Source: Zygnema cylindricum
Lineage: Eukaryota > Streptophyta > Zygnematophyceae > Zygnematales > Zygnemataceae
NCBI GenBank assembly: GCA_037447655.1
Contig: JBBHKE010001727.1
Location: forward strand, 1-15,000
Direction: 5' to 3'
Length of the DNA stretch: 15,000 nucleotides
In this document: positions 1-11,903 of the stretch, piece after piece
How positions within the stretch are numbered: position 1 is the stretch's first letter
Layout: every line of letters begins with the position of its first letter
Made by a program: the position numbers and the translations under genes
Notes under the pieces: generated by a model
The model's input: the letters and a program-made list of their open reading frames with translations, nothing else
The model's database searches: none
What the model was told of the DNA's origin: nothing

Positions 1-117
1 GTTTTTTTTTGTTTTTTTTAAGTATTTGTGGATCAGTTGACAAAAATAGTGCATTTTATTCCAGCCTGTTAAAAATTGAGTGTCGTGAGCCACTCAACTG
101 TACACGCTTTAAAATAA

Positions 118-240
118 GGTTGTGACAAAGAAAGGCGTAAAGTTCATGAACTCCTTTTTGAAAGACATGTGCAAGCCAAGCGGAGGTTGACAAGATATGT
201 CTATGGCAATTCATCCGGAAGGCTTGTAAAAAGAGACTGA
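118..240 (+). pseudogene. unrecognised coding-like fragment
   Basis: The frame is open for 40 codons between a TAA at 115-117 and a TGA at 238-240. The peptide is charged and helix-like: it starts GCDKERRKVHELLFERHVQA and goes on with a basic stretch ending in GRLVKRD. It has no usable ATG, and I recognise no family. A second frame over the same bases is also open for about 24 codons, so chance is a real alternative in DNA this short. If real, it is a fragment of a transposon protein or a decayed gene whose remainder lies left of the window. Confidence 0.15.
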
Positions 241-406
241 GTCAACCATGTGTTGAAAAAAAAACACTTTGTTAGCCCCCATCAAAAATTGGGGATAAAC
301 TTTCAATTTTATCCGAGCATATTATGATTAACGCATTAAAAAACAAATATCCAAACCACCGTCTGAACTCAACCTTAATAGATGTCCCTTGGACACCCAT
401 TTGTGA

Positions 407-571
407 TTTAAGGCAGATAATGGTGAGGTGAGGTTCCCCACTACTTCAACCTTTGCCACTATTATCGACGAGGTTATTGACCAACTAAATGCCTTTGAAG
501 GAGAGTTAGAAGCTAGGGTGATAAACTTCGAACATATTAATGACATTAGTGACACAAGATTTAACATTTAG
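407..571 (+). pseudogene. unrecognised coding-like fragment
   Basis: The frame is open from just after a TGA at 404-406 to a TAG at 569-571, 54 codons. The peptide contains FPTTSTFATIIDEVIDQLNA followed by FEGELEARVINFEHINDISD, an acidic amphipathic-helix composition that looks more like protein than random AT-rich DNA. There is no start codon near its beginning. It is in a different frame from the fragment at 118-240. I recognise no family. It could be the C-terminal end of a decayed gene or of a retroelement protein. Confidence 0.2.
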
Positions 572-669
572 CTTGTCCGTACGATTACGAGAATTGCCTG
601 ATGGAATAGAGGCCTTATTACGTCCAAAGGTTGGGGTGACATTAAATTGTGGTCGGCATCGTATACTCG

Positions 670-691
670 CATACTATACGCGTATAGTATG
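670..691. repeat. 22-bp perfect palindrome
   Basis: The half-site CATACTATACG is followed directly by its exact reverse complement, with no spacer. It lies about 45 bp outside the distal end of repeat copy A. It can form a cruciform or bind a symmetric protein dimer. It may be a remnant of a transposon end, because related spaced palindromes (CGATA arms) flank copy B at 1957-1973 and lie inside the hAT-like element at 11837-11852. Confidence 0.6.
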
Positions 692-734
692 GTCACTGTG
701 TACTTTCCTTTTGTTGGCACAGAACCATATTCTT

Positions 735-1192
735 TAAAAACGTATTTTACGCACAATTTAAACACGCGAATAATACATAGAAATCCTAGAGGTCGATTTG
801 AAAAATCGTAAAAATCGTTAATGAATTTTTGTCCGTATAATTCAGTACATGTTCGTACGTTCGTACACATTTCAAACCTATCGCGCGCAAATAGTGTGAC
901 GCTGCAACGTCTCTTTTCGAAATTGACCGTACATGAACGATACAATTCCGTATGTTATCCATGAAATTTTTGTTTGGTTTAACGGACATAAAGTACCAAT
1001 ACGTGCAACGTATATTTTTGTCAAATTCCGTACATTTTCTCGTAAAAAACCGTACAATTTCCGTAAATTGTCCATTAAGTTTACCGGACAGAGAGTACAT
1101 CGCGTTTTTTTGCGATTTTTTCAAAAGTCACGAGTAGTACTTAAAAATCGGAAATAATGAAAAAATAGCGCGATTTGAACAACTATGCACAA
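735..1192 (-). repeat. dispersed repeat family, copy A (inverted relative to B)
   Basis: Read on the minus strand, this segment aligns along its length with copy B (1229-1905) and copy C (about 10863-11730). A 30-bp block at 1103-1132 is the exact reverse complement of 1282-1311 in B. A 14-bp near-palindrome (GACGCTGCAACGTC, 898-911) followed by CACACTAT is shared by all three. The proximal end carries GCATAGTTGTTCAAATCGCG on the minus strand, also seen at the distal end of B. The distal end carries TGCGTAAAATACG. The copy lacks the middle third present in B and C. Over about 110 codons (1124 down to 786) one minus-strand frame is open; see the findings for its resemblance to B and C. Confidence 0.65.
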
Positions 1193-1228
1193 AACACTCG
1201 AAACACCTATTCTTTAGACATTAACTCC

Positions 1229-1905
1229 TAGCTGTTCATTACGCGCGATTTTTTCCTTTTTTCCAGTTTCTACGTATTGTACGTGACTTTTGAAAAAATC
1301 GCAAAAAAACGTCTACTGTAAACTGGAACTTAATTTTACAGAAATCCTATAAACAAATTACGGTAACTGTATGGTGTTTTACGGGAATCGTACGGATTCT
1401 TACGAAAAGGTACGATACACTTATTGGTACTTTATGTTATGTAAAATGAGACGGAATGTGCACGGATATCTACGAAATTTTATCGTACATGTACGGACAA
1501 TTTTAGAAAGAGACGCTGCGGCGTCACACTATGTGCGCGCCGTAAGTTCAAAATGTGTACGAAAGTCTTCTTCATTTTTTTTTCAAAGAAGCCGCCATGA
1601 AAACGAATCTTAAAGGAAGATGCCATTAGTAACGCCACGGAAGTAGACAGTGAAACCGCCGTTCAAGCCGTTGTCGAAGCTCTGACTGACAAAAAAACAG
1701 CGTTAGCGAGGATTCGAACCTGGGCCTACATGTTACATTAGTAGACTACTTACAAACTGCGGTATATGTTCAATTCAATTTTTATATGTACGGATATGTA
1801 CGGACAAAAAATCATTAACGATTTTTTCAAATTGACCCCTCCAGTTTCTACGTATTGTACGTGCGTTCGAATCGTGCGTAAAATGCGATTTGAGCAACTA
1901 TGCAG
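1229..1905 (+). repeat. dispersed repeat family, copy B
   Basis: Same family as A and C. It shares a 26-bp exact block with C (1297-1322 versus 10934-10959), and the GACGCTGCGGCGTC near-palindrome at 1512-1525. Its ends resemble inverted repeats: CTAGCTGTTCATTACGCGCG at the left, and at the right the reverse complement of CATAGTTGCTCAAATCGCA. A 23-bp sequence starting CCAGTTTCTACGTATTG occurs identically near both ends (1263-1285 and 1841-1863). The middle (about 1600-1775) contains a tRNA-like relic on the minus strand. The pairing of A and B, head to head around a centre near 1210, makes a large imperfect inverted repeat. Confidence 0.65.
1699..1771 (-). pseudogene. tRNA-like relic (pol III A and B boxes)
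   Basis: On the minus strand, 1720-1710 reads GGTTCGAATCC, a perfect pol III B box and tRNA T-loop. 32 bases upstream, 1764-1753 reads TACCGCAGTTTG, which fits an A box or D-arm with a few changes. The A-to-B distance is that of a normal tRNA gene. An anticodon-like stem (TCTAC/GTAGG) can form, but its loop is 11 bases instead of 7, the T-stem has one mismatch, and no acceptor stem pairs. It is therefore not a working tRNA. It is a decayed tRNA or the tRNA-derived head of a SINE caught in repeat copy B. Copy C keeps a better A box at the matching place (11575-11564, minus) but no B box. Confidence 0.4.
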
Positions 1906-3059
1906 TAACTTATGCATGATGCCATATTTCGATTAAAAAATTAAAATGGAGAAATCTACGATACGCTATCGTACGAATACCGTACGTGACACCTCAGGCC
2001 CTTATAGAATACGATCTACAAAACATGCACAAACGACCGGCCAGTATTCTATATGCTGGCAGTTTCGGCTAGAGTAACGGTGCCCGTGGAGACCTAATTC
2101 TACCGTTTAGAAACAGGAAATAGAACTTTCCAAATTACCTTTACTGTGTCAAAATTGGTTTTTCGTCATGGTATAGGTTAAAATACGTACAAAGTAGAAA
2201 CTCGTTTTGGTGTACTTCTTGTACGATATACTATTAAAACTCGTTGGACATTTTGTCCCGCACTTCTACCGTACATATGGTGCATTGGGATGGCTGTTGC
2301 GGTGATCTTATATTCTCGTTTCAACTCGCGCACTCGCACGATATATCCGTACGTTTTAAACATCGTTCTACACTATTAGAAAGTTGCAAGATGTTTTCGT
2401 ACGTTCTGCATCAGTTGTCCACACTACTAAATGGAATTGCACGATGTAAACGAATGTTTTGAACGTTGGTCCACAATATTAAACAGAACAGCTGTTGGTG
2501 CTTAGTACTAGGGTTTGCCCTCTGTCTTCTCAGCTTTGAAGACTGGAGAAAATTATACACTTAAGTTTTTCTTCATCTTTTCTATCTGAAGGTATTTTTG
2601 TATTGGAAAAGTATCGCGGTACAAATTCTTATCGGAGGATATTGTGGCTTTTGTCCGTCTTCTTGAAGGCTAAAAGGTGATTTGCTCTCATTGGAAGAAT
2701 AAATTGATTACGAAAATTGAATAAGTAAACTAGCTGAAGTTATGTTTAAGAAAAGTGGAAGGTTGCAAGAGATGTTTCCTTTTGATTTTTTTTGTTCCTC
2801 ACATTTACTTTGTTTTTCTGTTTTGTTTGCCTGCGCCATTGTTGTTGCTGCTTTTGTGCCTTCTGATTTGCCGCATCTTAAAAAGAGCATTTTCTGTCCT
2901 TTCTCCAATGCTTTTTGTTATGTCAGTTTTCGTAATCCGCAGAAATAATCCTACTTCCCCTTTTTCTTTTCTTTGTATCACTGTAATTATGTAATAATTG
3001 TACATGAAACTGAAACATTTTCCGGTTCATGTCCGTTACCACAATTGAAACTGAAACTG
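1906..3059. other. intergenic region, no gene seen
   Basis: No coding region is convincing on either strand. To about 2460 the DNA is rich in GTAC. It contains a spaced palindrome (TACGATA-CGC-TATCGTA, 1957-1973) and weak 50-60-bp repeats around 2351-2490, each unit beginning with ACGTT and containing CACTA or CACAATATTA. From about 2500 it becomes ordinary AT-rich DNA with a T-rich plus strand. A CTAGGGTTT motif lies at about 2509-2517. Confidence 0.5.
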
Positions 3060-3067
3060 AAACCACG

Positions 3068-3102
3068 TATATAGAACTAAGTTGGAACAGCCGTTAGGGT
3101 TT
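3068..3102 (+). promoter_or_regulatory. candidate core promoter of the MAPK gene (TATA-like box and telo-box)
   Basis: TATATAG at 3068-3074 is followed 20 bases later by TTAGGGTTT (3094-3102), the reverse complement of the plant telo-box AAACCCTAA. In plants telo-boxes cluster close to transcription starts, and a TATA box usually lies about 30 bases upstream of the start, so a start near 3100 is consistent. This would give a leader of about 1.08 kb before the ATG at 4185. The choice is inferred from motifs only. A start further down, inside the purine-rich tract, is equally possible. Confidence 0.35.
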
Positions 3103-3151
3103 GTTATTATTGCGTCTGTTAAAGATCCGGTATCTATCTTTAAGTCATAAG

Positions 3152-3520
3152 AATGCTTCAAAGACAGTTTGAAGGGAAGGAGGAGGATGGGGAGGAACAA
3201 GAGGAGGGCAAAGGGGTATTGAAGTTGGGGATAGTGAAAACTAGACTTTTGGGGAAGAAGTGAGAGGAAGGAAGAAATGGAAAGGGAGGAATTGGGAGTT
3301 GGAATCGGGTGTAAGAGAGGTTGTGAGAGAGGGAGAGGCGGAGCGCGACAGAAAGTGAGGCACAGAGTGAGCGAGAGTGAGAGTTTGAAGCGAGAGTTTG
3401 AGGAGAGTGGATTTTGACAGGGTCCGAGCGGAGGATGGGAGGGAGGGAGAGAGAAACATAGAGAAAGTCGTGTCGTTTGTGATCGTCTGTTTCCAAGGCA
3501 TTACAGTGGGAATAAAGTAG
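3152..3520 (+). repeat. purine-rich (GA) tract, upstream block
   Basis: About 370 bases in which the plus strand is mostly G and A (GGAGG, GAGAG and GAAGG runs, with GAGCGAGAGTGAGAG near 3367). It is probably part of the promoter or leader of the MAPK gene. GAGA-type repeats in plants are bound by BARLEY B RECOMBINANT/BASIC PENTACYSTEINE proteins, so a regulatory role is possible. The C/T-rich minus strand produces long serine, proline and leucine frames here, which are composition artefacts. Confidence 0.55.
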
Positions 3521-3528
3521 GGCGGATA

Positions 3529-3719
3529 GGTTAGTATATTATTGTCTACTACTTTATTTCCTGTCTACATGCAGTTGTTCATTTTTTGTTTTTTTCCATT
3601 CTCCTTCTCTTTTTCCATTTTTTTGTTCTCTTTCTGTGTGTGTGTTGGTTTTCACCTTTCTACCTCCACCTTCCTACTTTTCTACTTTTCCCCATTTCTC
3701 CTATCTTGCAAAATTGTAG
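3529..3719 (+). other. possible 5'-UTR intron
   Basis: Between two purine-rich blocks the plus strand turns abruptly pyrimidine-rich (3540-3715, long T and TC runs) and ends in TTGTAG at 3719, after which GA-rich sequence resumes. This is how an intron with a polypyrimidine tract would look. The upstream donor is uncertain: GTTAGT at about 3531 is weak, and GTAAGA at about 3310 is a stronger match that would make a larger intron. Leader introns are common in plant genes. Only transcript data can decide. Confidence 0.3.
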
Positions 3720-3721
3720 TG

Positions 3722-3733
3722 ATGAAAAGATAG
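3722..3733 (+). CDS. minimal upstream ORF (Met-Lys-Arg)
   Basis: ATG AAA AGA TAG sits just after the candidate leader-intron acceptor at 3719. It is the last ATG of any frame I find before the MAPK start at 4185, so if the leader begins upstream of it, scanning ribosomes meet it about 460 bases before the main ORF. Very short upstream ORFs can lower translation or permit reinitiation. Its presence in the mRNA is unproven. Confidence 0.2.
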   Translation: MKR

Positions 3734-3753
3734 AACAGGTTAGAAGGAAGAAA

Positions 3754-3775
3754 GGGAGGGGAGGAGGGGAGAGGG
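3754..3775 (+). promoter_or_regulatory. G-quadruplex motif in the leader
   Basis: Four runs of three or four G (3754-3756, 3758-3761, 3766-3769, 3773-3775) are separated by loops of 1, 4 and 3 bases, which fits the canonical G3+N1-7 pattern. It lies on the coding strand, so it would also exist in the mRNA leader and could hinder ribosome scanning or affect transcription. It directly precedes the AGAGG microsatellite. Confidence 0.55.
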
Positions 3776-3825
3776 AGAGGAGAGGAGAGGAGAGGAGAGG
3801 AGAGGAGAGGAGAGGAGAGGAGAGG
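3776..3825 (+). repeat. (AGAGG)10 microsatellite
   Basis: Ten perfect tandem copies of the 5-mer AGAGG, followed by GGAGAAAAG. It is likely to vary in length between individuals. All-purine on one strand, it can form triplex (H-DNA) structures, and it extends the neighbouring G-rich motif. Confidence 0.9.
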
Positions 3826-4184
3826 GGAGAAAAGAAAGAACAGTAGTAGGCGGAGTTAATAAGTGTTTACAAGGAGGAGAAAGAAGTATAGCAGGAGAGA
3901 AAGGTGGGAAAGAAAGGAGGAGGAGAGGAGAGGAGAGACAAGCAAAAAAACGAGGAAACGAGAGGGAGAGGAGAGGAGAGCAGGAAAAAAAGAGAGAACT
4001 AGAGGTAGGGGAGAAGGGAGCAGAAGAAAACGGGTGAACTAGAGGACAGGATAGCAGTAGAAAACGAGAGAACGAGAGGGAAAGGAAAGTAGAGGAGAGT
4101 AGGACCTCAGGAGTGAGAGAGAAAAGCGGTAACCGAGGGGAGAGGAGAGCGAGAGCAGGAACTGAGAGAGGAGGAGAGAGGACG
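3826..4184 (+). promoter_or_regulatory. purine-rich MAPK 5' leader
   Basis: The plus strand remains GA-rich up to the start codon, with repeats of GAGAGGAGAGGAGAG type at 3920-3985 and 4140-4180. I find no ATG between 3725 and 4184, as expected for a leader. The main ATG at 4185 has A at -3 and follows GAGGACG, a favourable eukaryotic start context. An in-frame GTG at 4113 only lengthens the frame with low-complexity Arg/Gly/Glu residues and is not a plausible start. Confidence 0.5.
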
Positions 4185-9119
<4,935 letters not shown>

Positions 9120-9126
<7 letters not shown>

Positions 9127-9239
9127 ATAATTTTCCATACCGGGAAGTATTTCCGTGCCGAAATTTTTCGGTACCAAAGTATTTTCGTACTGAACAATCT
9201 CTGTACCGAAGAATTGTTGTATTGAAGAATTTTCCATAC
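9120..9239 (+). repeat. direct repeat around the MAPK stop codon
   Basis: GTACTGAATAATTTTCCATA (+C) at 9120-9140 recurs as GTATTGAAGAATTTTCCATA (+C) at 9219-9239, 19 of 21 bases alike. Between them are further TACCG/GTAC elements and a small hairpin (CCGAAATTTTTCGG, about 9158-9171). The first copy includes the stop codon. Either the 3' end was duplicated into the UTR, or a GTAC-rich repeat landed at the end of the gene. Confidence 0.6.
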
Positions 9240-9525
9240 TCCGTTCCTCTCTCCTCCGACTCTTTCAGCGTCTCTCTCTATCAATTTTTTCTCTGTTGGA
9301 TTCTTCTGGGTCGTTTTTTTTTTTCTTTTCCTATCGAGGTGGTCCACTTTCTGTGGAGTCCTGTCAAATTTTAGAATTGCCCCTTTATTGGCCCTTTACG
9401 TTTAGCCTTTTGTCGACAGCGGTCATGATTCGTCTTCTGCTCAAGTTCTTTGTTTCGTATCCTCCCCCTCCTCCTCCCTCTCCTCTCTTGCGTCGACCGT
9501 AGTTTGTTTGAAGAATTGAGTTTAA

Positions 9526-9575
9526 AGGATTAAAAGGGGATTAAAAAGGGGAATTAAAAAGGTGGATTAAAAGGG
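9526..9575 (+). repeat. short tandem repeat (GGATTAAAAGG type)
   Basis: Four imperfect units of about 12-13 bases: GGATTAAAAG, GGGATTAAAAAG, GGGAATTAAAAAG, GTGGATTAAAAGGG. It lies in the 3' flank of the kinase gene and has no coding meaning. Confidence 0.75.
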
Positions 9576-9716
9576 CATTCTTACAAATGTAATTGATAAG
9601 CTGATCTTTGGTATCAAAAGAGTAGTAAGCTTGATAGAGGGAGGGAGGTGGAAGGGAGAGGGTCTCAATTTCGTCTCAGATTTCATGTCGATGGTGTCTG
9701 GCAGTAAGAGGAGGGG

Positions 9717-9774
9717 AAAGGAAGGGTCGGAGGGGTAAAGGAAGGGTTGGAGGGATAGAGGAAGAGGTCGGGGG
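9717..9774 (+). repeat. 20-bp tandem repeat, purine-rich
   Basis: Units AAAGGAAGGGTCGGAGGGGT (9717-9736) and AAAGGAAGGGTTGGAGGGAT (9737-9756), followed by a decayed third (9757-9774). G runs make it another possible quadruplex former, similar in composition to the kinase leader. Confidence 0.75.
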
Positions 9775-10862
9775 AGGAGAGAGCATTTTGTTTAAATTTG
9801 AAGGAACAGTTGACACTATTTTATGGCCATTTGTGATAAAGTCAGTTGTCATTTTTCGTGGGAGAATTGGATTATCCGCCATAACTCTTTCTACTAAACC
9901 CCATTTTCTTGGGAGGGAGAAGATATCGTTTCGACCATTTTATGTTCGTTTTTCTCTTTTAAATGTAGGATTTGTTAGTAAATTTTGTAAGAAAAATGGC
10001 AAAGCTTTAAGAAGTACAGTTTCGTCTCTTCTTCTCCTTGTTTTGGCGTTAAATCGAGTCAGTTAGGTATCGGCAAACCTCTCCCTCTCTTCCCATAAAA
10101 ACTTTTCGAATTGGGTTTTTTAGAGAAGCTTGTTTAGAGGAGCCTTATGAGAAGGTTCTTTAAGAAGGATGTTTAACCGTTTTTATCCATGTGGGTTTTG
10201 CTTTGATATTAAATTTACGGAGCTCATCATGTAAATAACTGAATCGAGTTTTGTCTCTTTTTGTTGAAATCCTTGTCGTTCCTACATCCTGAGATTGAAT
10301 GCAAATTTCACAGTTTGAATCATCGTTCAAAAGTGAGATAGAGTGTGAAAACTATATAGTGTGGAAACTTTATGAAGTAATGTACCAAGCGAGTATTTTG
10401 GGGTTTTTGTGTAAAGGGTATATATAGCATGGATAAGCAACATAAAGCATTACATGCTGTTCACCCATTAGAATTCTGCTTAAAGCCATAGCTAAATTGT
10501 ACTGAAGCACTCCCCTACATCCCGGTAATTCGTACTACATGAGGATAATACGATATGATCCGTGCATGGTATGCGCTTAAGTCATAATATGTAGTGTTGT
10601 GTATGGGTAAAGTTTTGCTGATAATCGATGTCCTTTTTTTTGGGTTACCAGTAATCGTTATTAGTGTTATCGTGATATAAAAACCGATGTTGTTGCGATG
10701 ATAACGGTACCGATAACTATTGGCGATAAATGTACGGCTTTTCCGTACAGTTAGACGGATAACTGTCCATACTAAAAGTACTAAAAGTTATACAGAGTAT
10801 GGAACAGATAGTTATACGTAGGATGCCACGTTATATACAGCCAAAAATATAGCACAATATAT

Positions 10863-11730
10863 CCAGTATTGTTCAAATCGCGCGATTTTTTCAAATTTTA
10901 CGATTGAAAAGTATAATTCGTGACGATTTTGAAAATCGCAAAAAAACGTCTACTGTAAAATGAAACTGACAATTTACGGGAAAAGAACAATATTTCCCTT
11001 TACGGTTTTTTTACGGAAATGTACAGAATTAGAGGAAAAGATACGTCGTAGTTATTGGTACTTTTTGTTCAGTGAACTGAACAGAAATATCAAGGAACTT
11101 GTACTTCTCTTCATCAAAAATGTACCGACATTTTCGAAAAGAGACGTTGAAACGTCACACTATTTTCGCGCGGTAAGTTTGAAGATTGTACGGGCGTCTT
11201 CTTCAAAAAAATTTGAAAGAAGCCGCCGTGAAATGTTAAAAATGAAACCGCAAGGAAGCCGCCTCCCTGTATCCTACCCTCCTCCCTCCCAAGCTTTTTA
11301 CTATCCTCTCTTCCACACTTCGACAGAAGCAACCATGCCCAGAAATCGAGGAGAGGAGTGGGAGCATGTGAAGGCTGCAGAGTCACGGAACTTGATAAAA
11401 TTGTGCCCTTACGGACATTTGAATCTGGGTGCGACAAAGTTCTGGCGCAGCCTAGTTTCACATTCTCCGCTACCAGTTGATGAAGGAATTCCGATACTTA
11501 CAAGCAGTGTCATATTTATTTAAATAGTTATAATGTTATAGCGCTCATTTAACGCAAAACTTACAAACTGCGCTATATGTAAAACTATTTTTGTTTTAAT
11601 TGTACGGAATTGTACGGGCGAAAACTCATTAACGATTTTTTACGATTTGTTCAAAAGGTTCAATGCGTTTGTTACGTATAATTCGTCGCGATTGAAACGT
11701 TCGCACTAATCGCTATAAACAACTATGAAT
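10863..11730 (+). repeat. dispersed repeat family, copy C
   Basis: Aligns with B in the same orientation. The left end is ATTGTTCAAATCGCGCGATT, the right end ATAAACAACTATG. A 26-bp block (10934-10959) equals 1297-1322. The near-palindrome GACGTTGAAACGTC is at 11143-11156. CATTAACGATTTTTTACGAT near 11626 matches both A and B. Its middle third differs from that of B and contains the BED-like relic. It lies wholly inside the hAT-like element, so either the family is internal hAT sequence left behind at 735-1905, or it is a separate element nested here. Confidence 0.6.
11335..11523 (+). pseudogene. degenerate BED zinc-finger relic of a hAT transposase-like protein
   Basis: From ATG at 11335 the frame reads MPRNRGEEWEHVKAAESRNL, then IKLCPYGHLNLGATKFWRSL and VSHSP. 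Plant hAT proteins often begin with a BED finger of the pattern (E/D)xWEHV...VxCNYCGKxxxGGATRLKxHLA. The match covers WEHV, the KxCxY step, the GATKF turn and the L at the end. The second cysteine and the first histidine are lost (CPYGH instead of CxYCGK; WRSL instead of KxHL), so it cannot bind zinc normally. The same frame runs upstream to 10960 without a stop. Its position inside a hAT-like inverted-repeat element supports the assignment. No DUF659 or dimerisation domain follows. Confidence 0.4.
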
Positions 11731-11903
11731 ATATCATACAATACTATTATGTAGCGTACTGTTATTTTTCTACTTATCGCCGATAAGGAATTTGTTGGTC
11801 TCGGAGCGATATATCGGGACCCTTCACGGTTTGATAACCGATAGTTATCGGTATTGGTTTTATCGCGGTAAGTTTCTTGCCGATACACAACACTAATAAC
11901 ATG

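Larger units (their letters stand above)
1..734. other. 5' intergenic flank with possible gene fragments
   Basis: No intact gene is seen here. Two stretches on the plus strand read like worn coding sequence and are listed separately (118-240 and 407-571). A 22-bp perfect palindrome lies at 670-691. The minus-strand frame opposite 328-567 is open for about 80 codons, but its composition (serine, leucine and isoleucine rich, no motif) looks like the shadow of the plus-strand frame. Confidence 0.5.
9127..10583 (+). other. MAPK 3' UTR and downstream flank, no second gene
   Basis: The 3' UTR begins here, but I cannot place the poly(A) site: no single AATAAA-type signal stands out. The region contains short tandem repeats (9526-9575 and 9717-9774, listed separately) and pyrimidine-rich then purine-rich runs. 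A frame open for about 90 codons at 9788-10066 starts at TTG and shows no motif, so I do not call it a gene. From 10070 on the DNA is plain AT-rich sequence. Confidence 0.5.
10592..11895. mobile_element. hAT-like DNA transposon remnant (1304 bp)
   Basis: The ends are inverted repeats: TAGTGTTGTGTAT at 10592-10604 is matched exactly, inverted, at 11883-11895, with looser matching further in. The flanks carry an 8-bp direct repeat with one mismatch, ATAATATG (10584-10591) and ATAACATG (11896-11903). hAT superfamily elements make 8-bp target-site duplications and often have TAG/CAG-GTTG-type ends. Subterminal CGATA motifs are clustered at both ends (ACCGATAACTATTGG near 10709; ACCGATA-GT-TATCGGT at 11837-11852), as expected for transposase binding sites. 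Inside are repeat copy C and a relic of a BED zinc-finger reading frame. There is no transposase catalytic domain, so it cannot move by itself. Confidence 0.65.

Noticed and set aside
328-567. Minus-strand 79-codon frame
   Set aside because: It mirrors a plus-strand frame with better protein-like composition, and no motif is visible in it.
1699-1771. Functional tRNA gene
   Set aside because: The A and B boxes are present, but no acceptor stem pairs, the T-stem has a mismatch and the anticodon loop is too long.
2708-3005. Overlapping frames on both strands near 2.7-3.0 kb
   Set aside because: Both strands are open because of T-rich low-complexity sequence; hydrophobic runs on plus and lysine-rich on minus are composition effects.
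3158-3501. Two overlapping minus-strand frames of 86-112 codons
   Set aside because: They are Ser/Pro/Leu runs produced by reading the C/T strand of a purine tract; there is no domain and the composition is repetitive.
3542-3846. Plus-strand frames rich in Phe/Ser then Arg/Glu/Gly
   Set aside because: Translation of a polypyrimidine block followed by the AGAGG microsatellite, not a gene.
4113-4184. Longer MAPK N-terminus starting at 4113
   Set aside because: The codon at 4113 is GTG, not ATG, and the added residues are low-complexity translation of the GA-rich leader. The first in-frame ATG is 4185, in good context.
9788-10066. 92-codon frame in the 3' flank
   Set aside because: It starts at TTG, has no motif, and lies in DNA with no sign of codon bias.
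10960-11523. A 187-codon ORF taken as one intact gene
   Set aside because: The first half is the shared repeat sequence and the second half a damaged BED-like relic. Two zinc-ligand residues are missing and no transposase follows, so it is treated as a repeat plus pseudogene.
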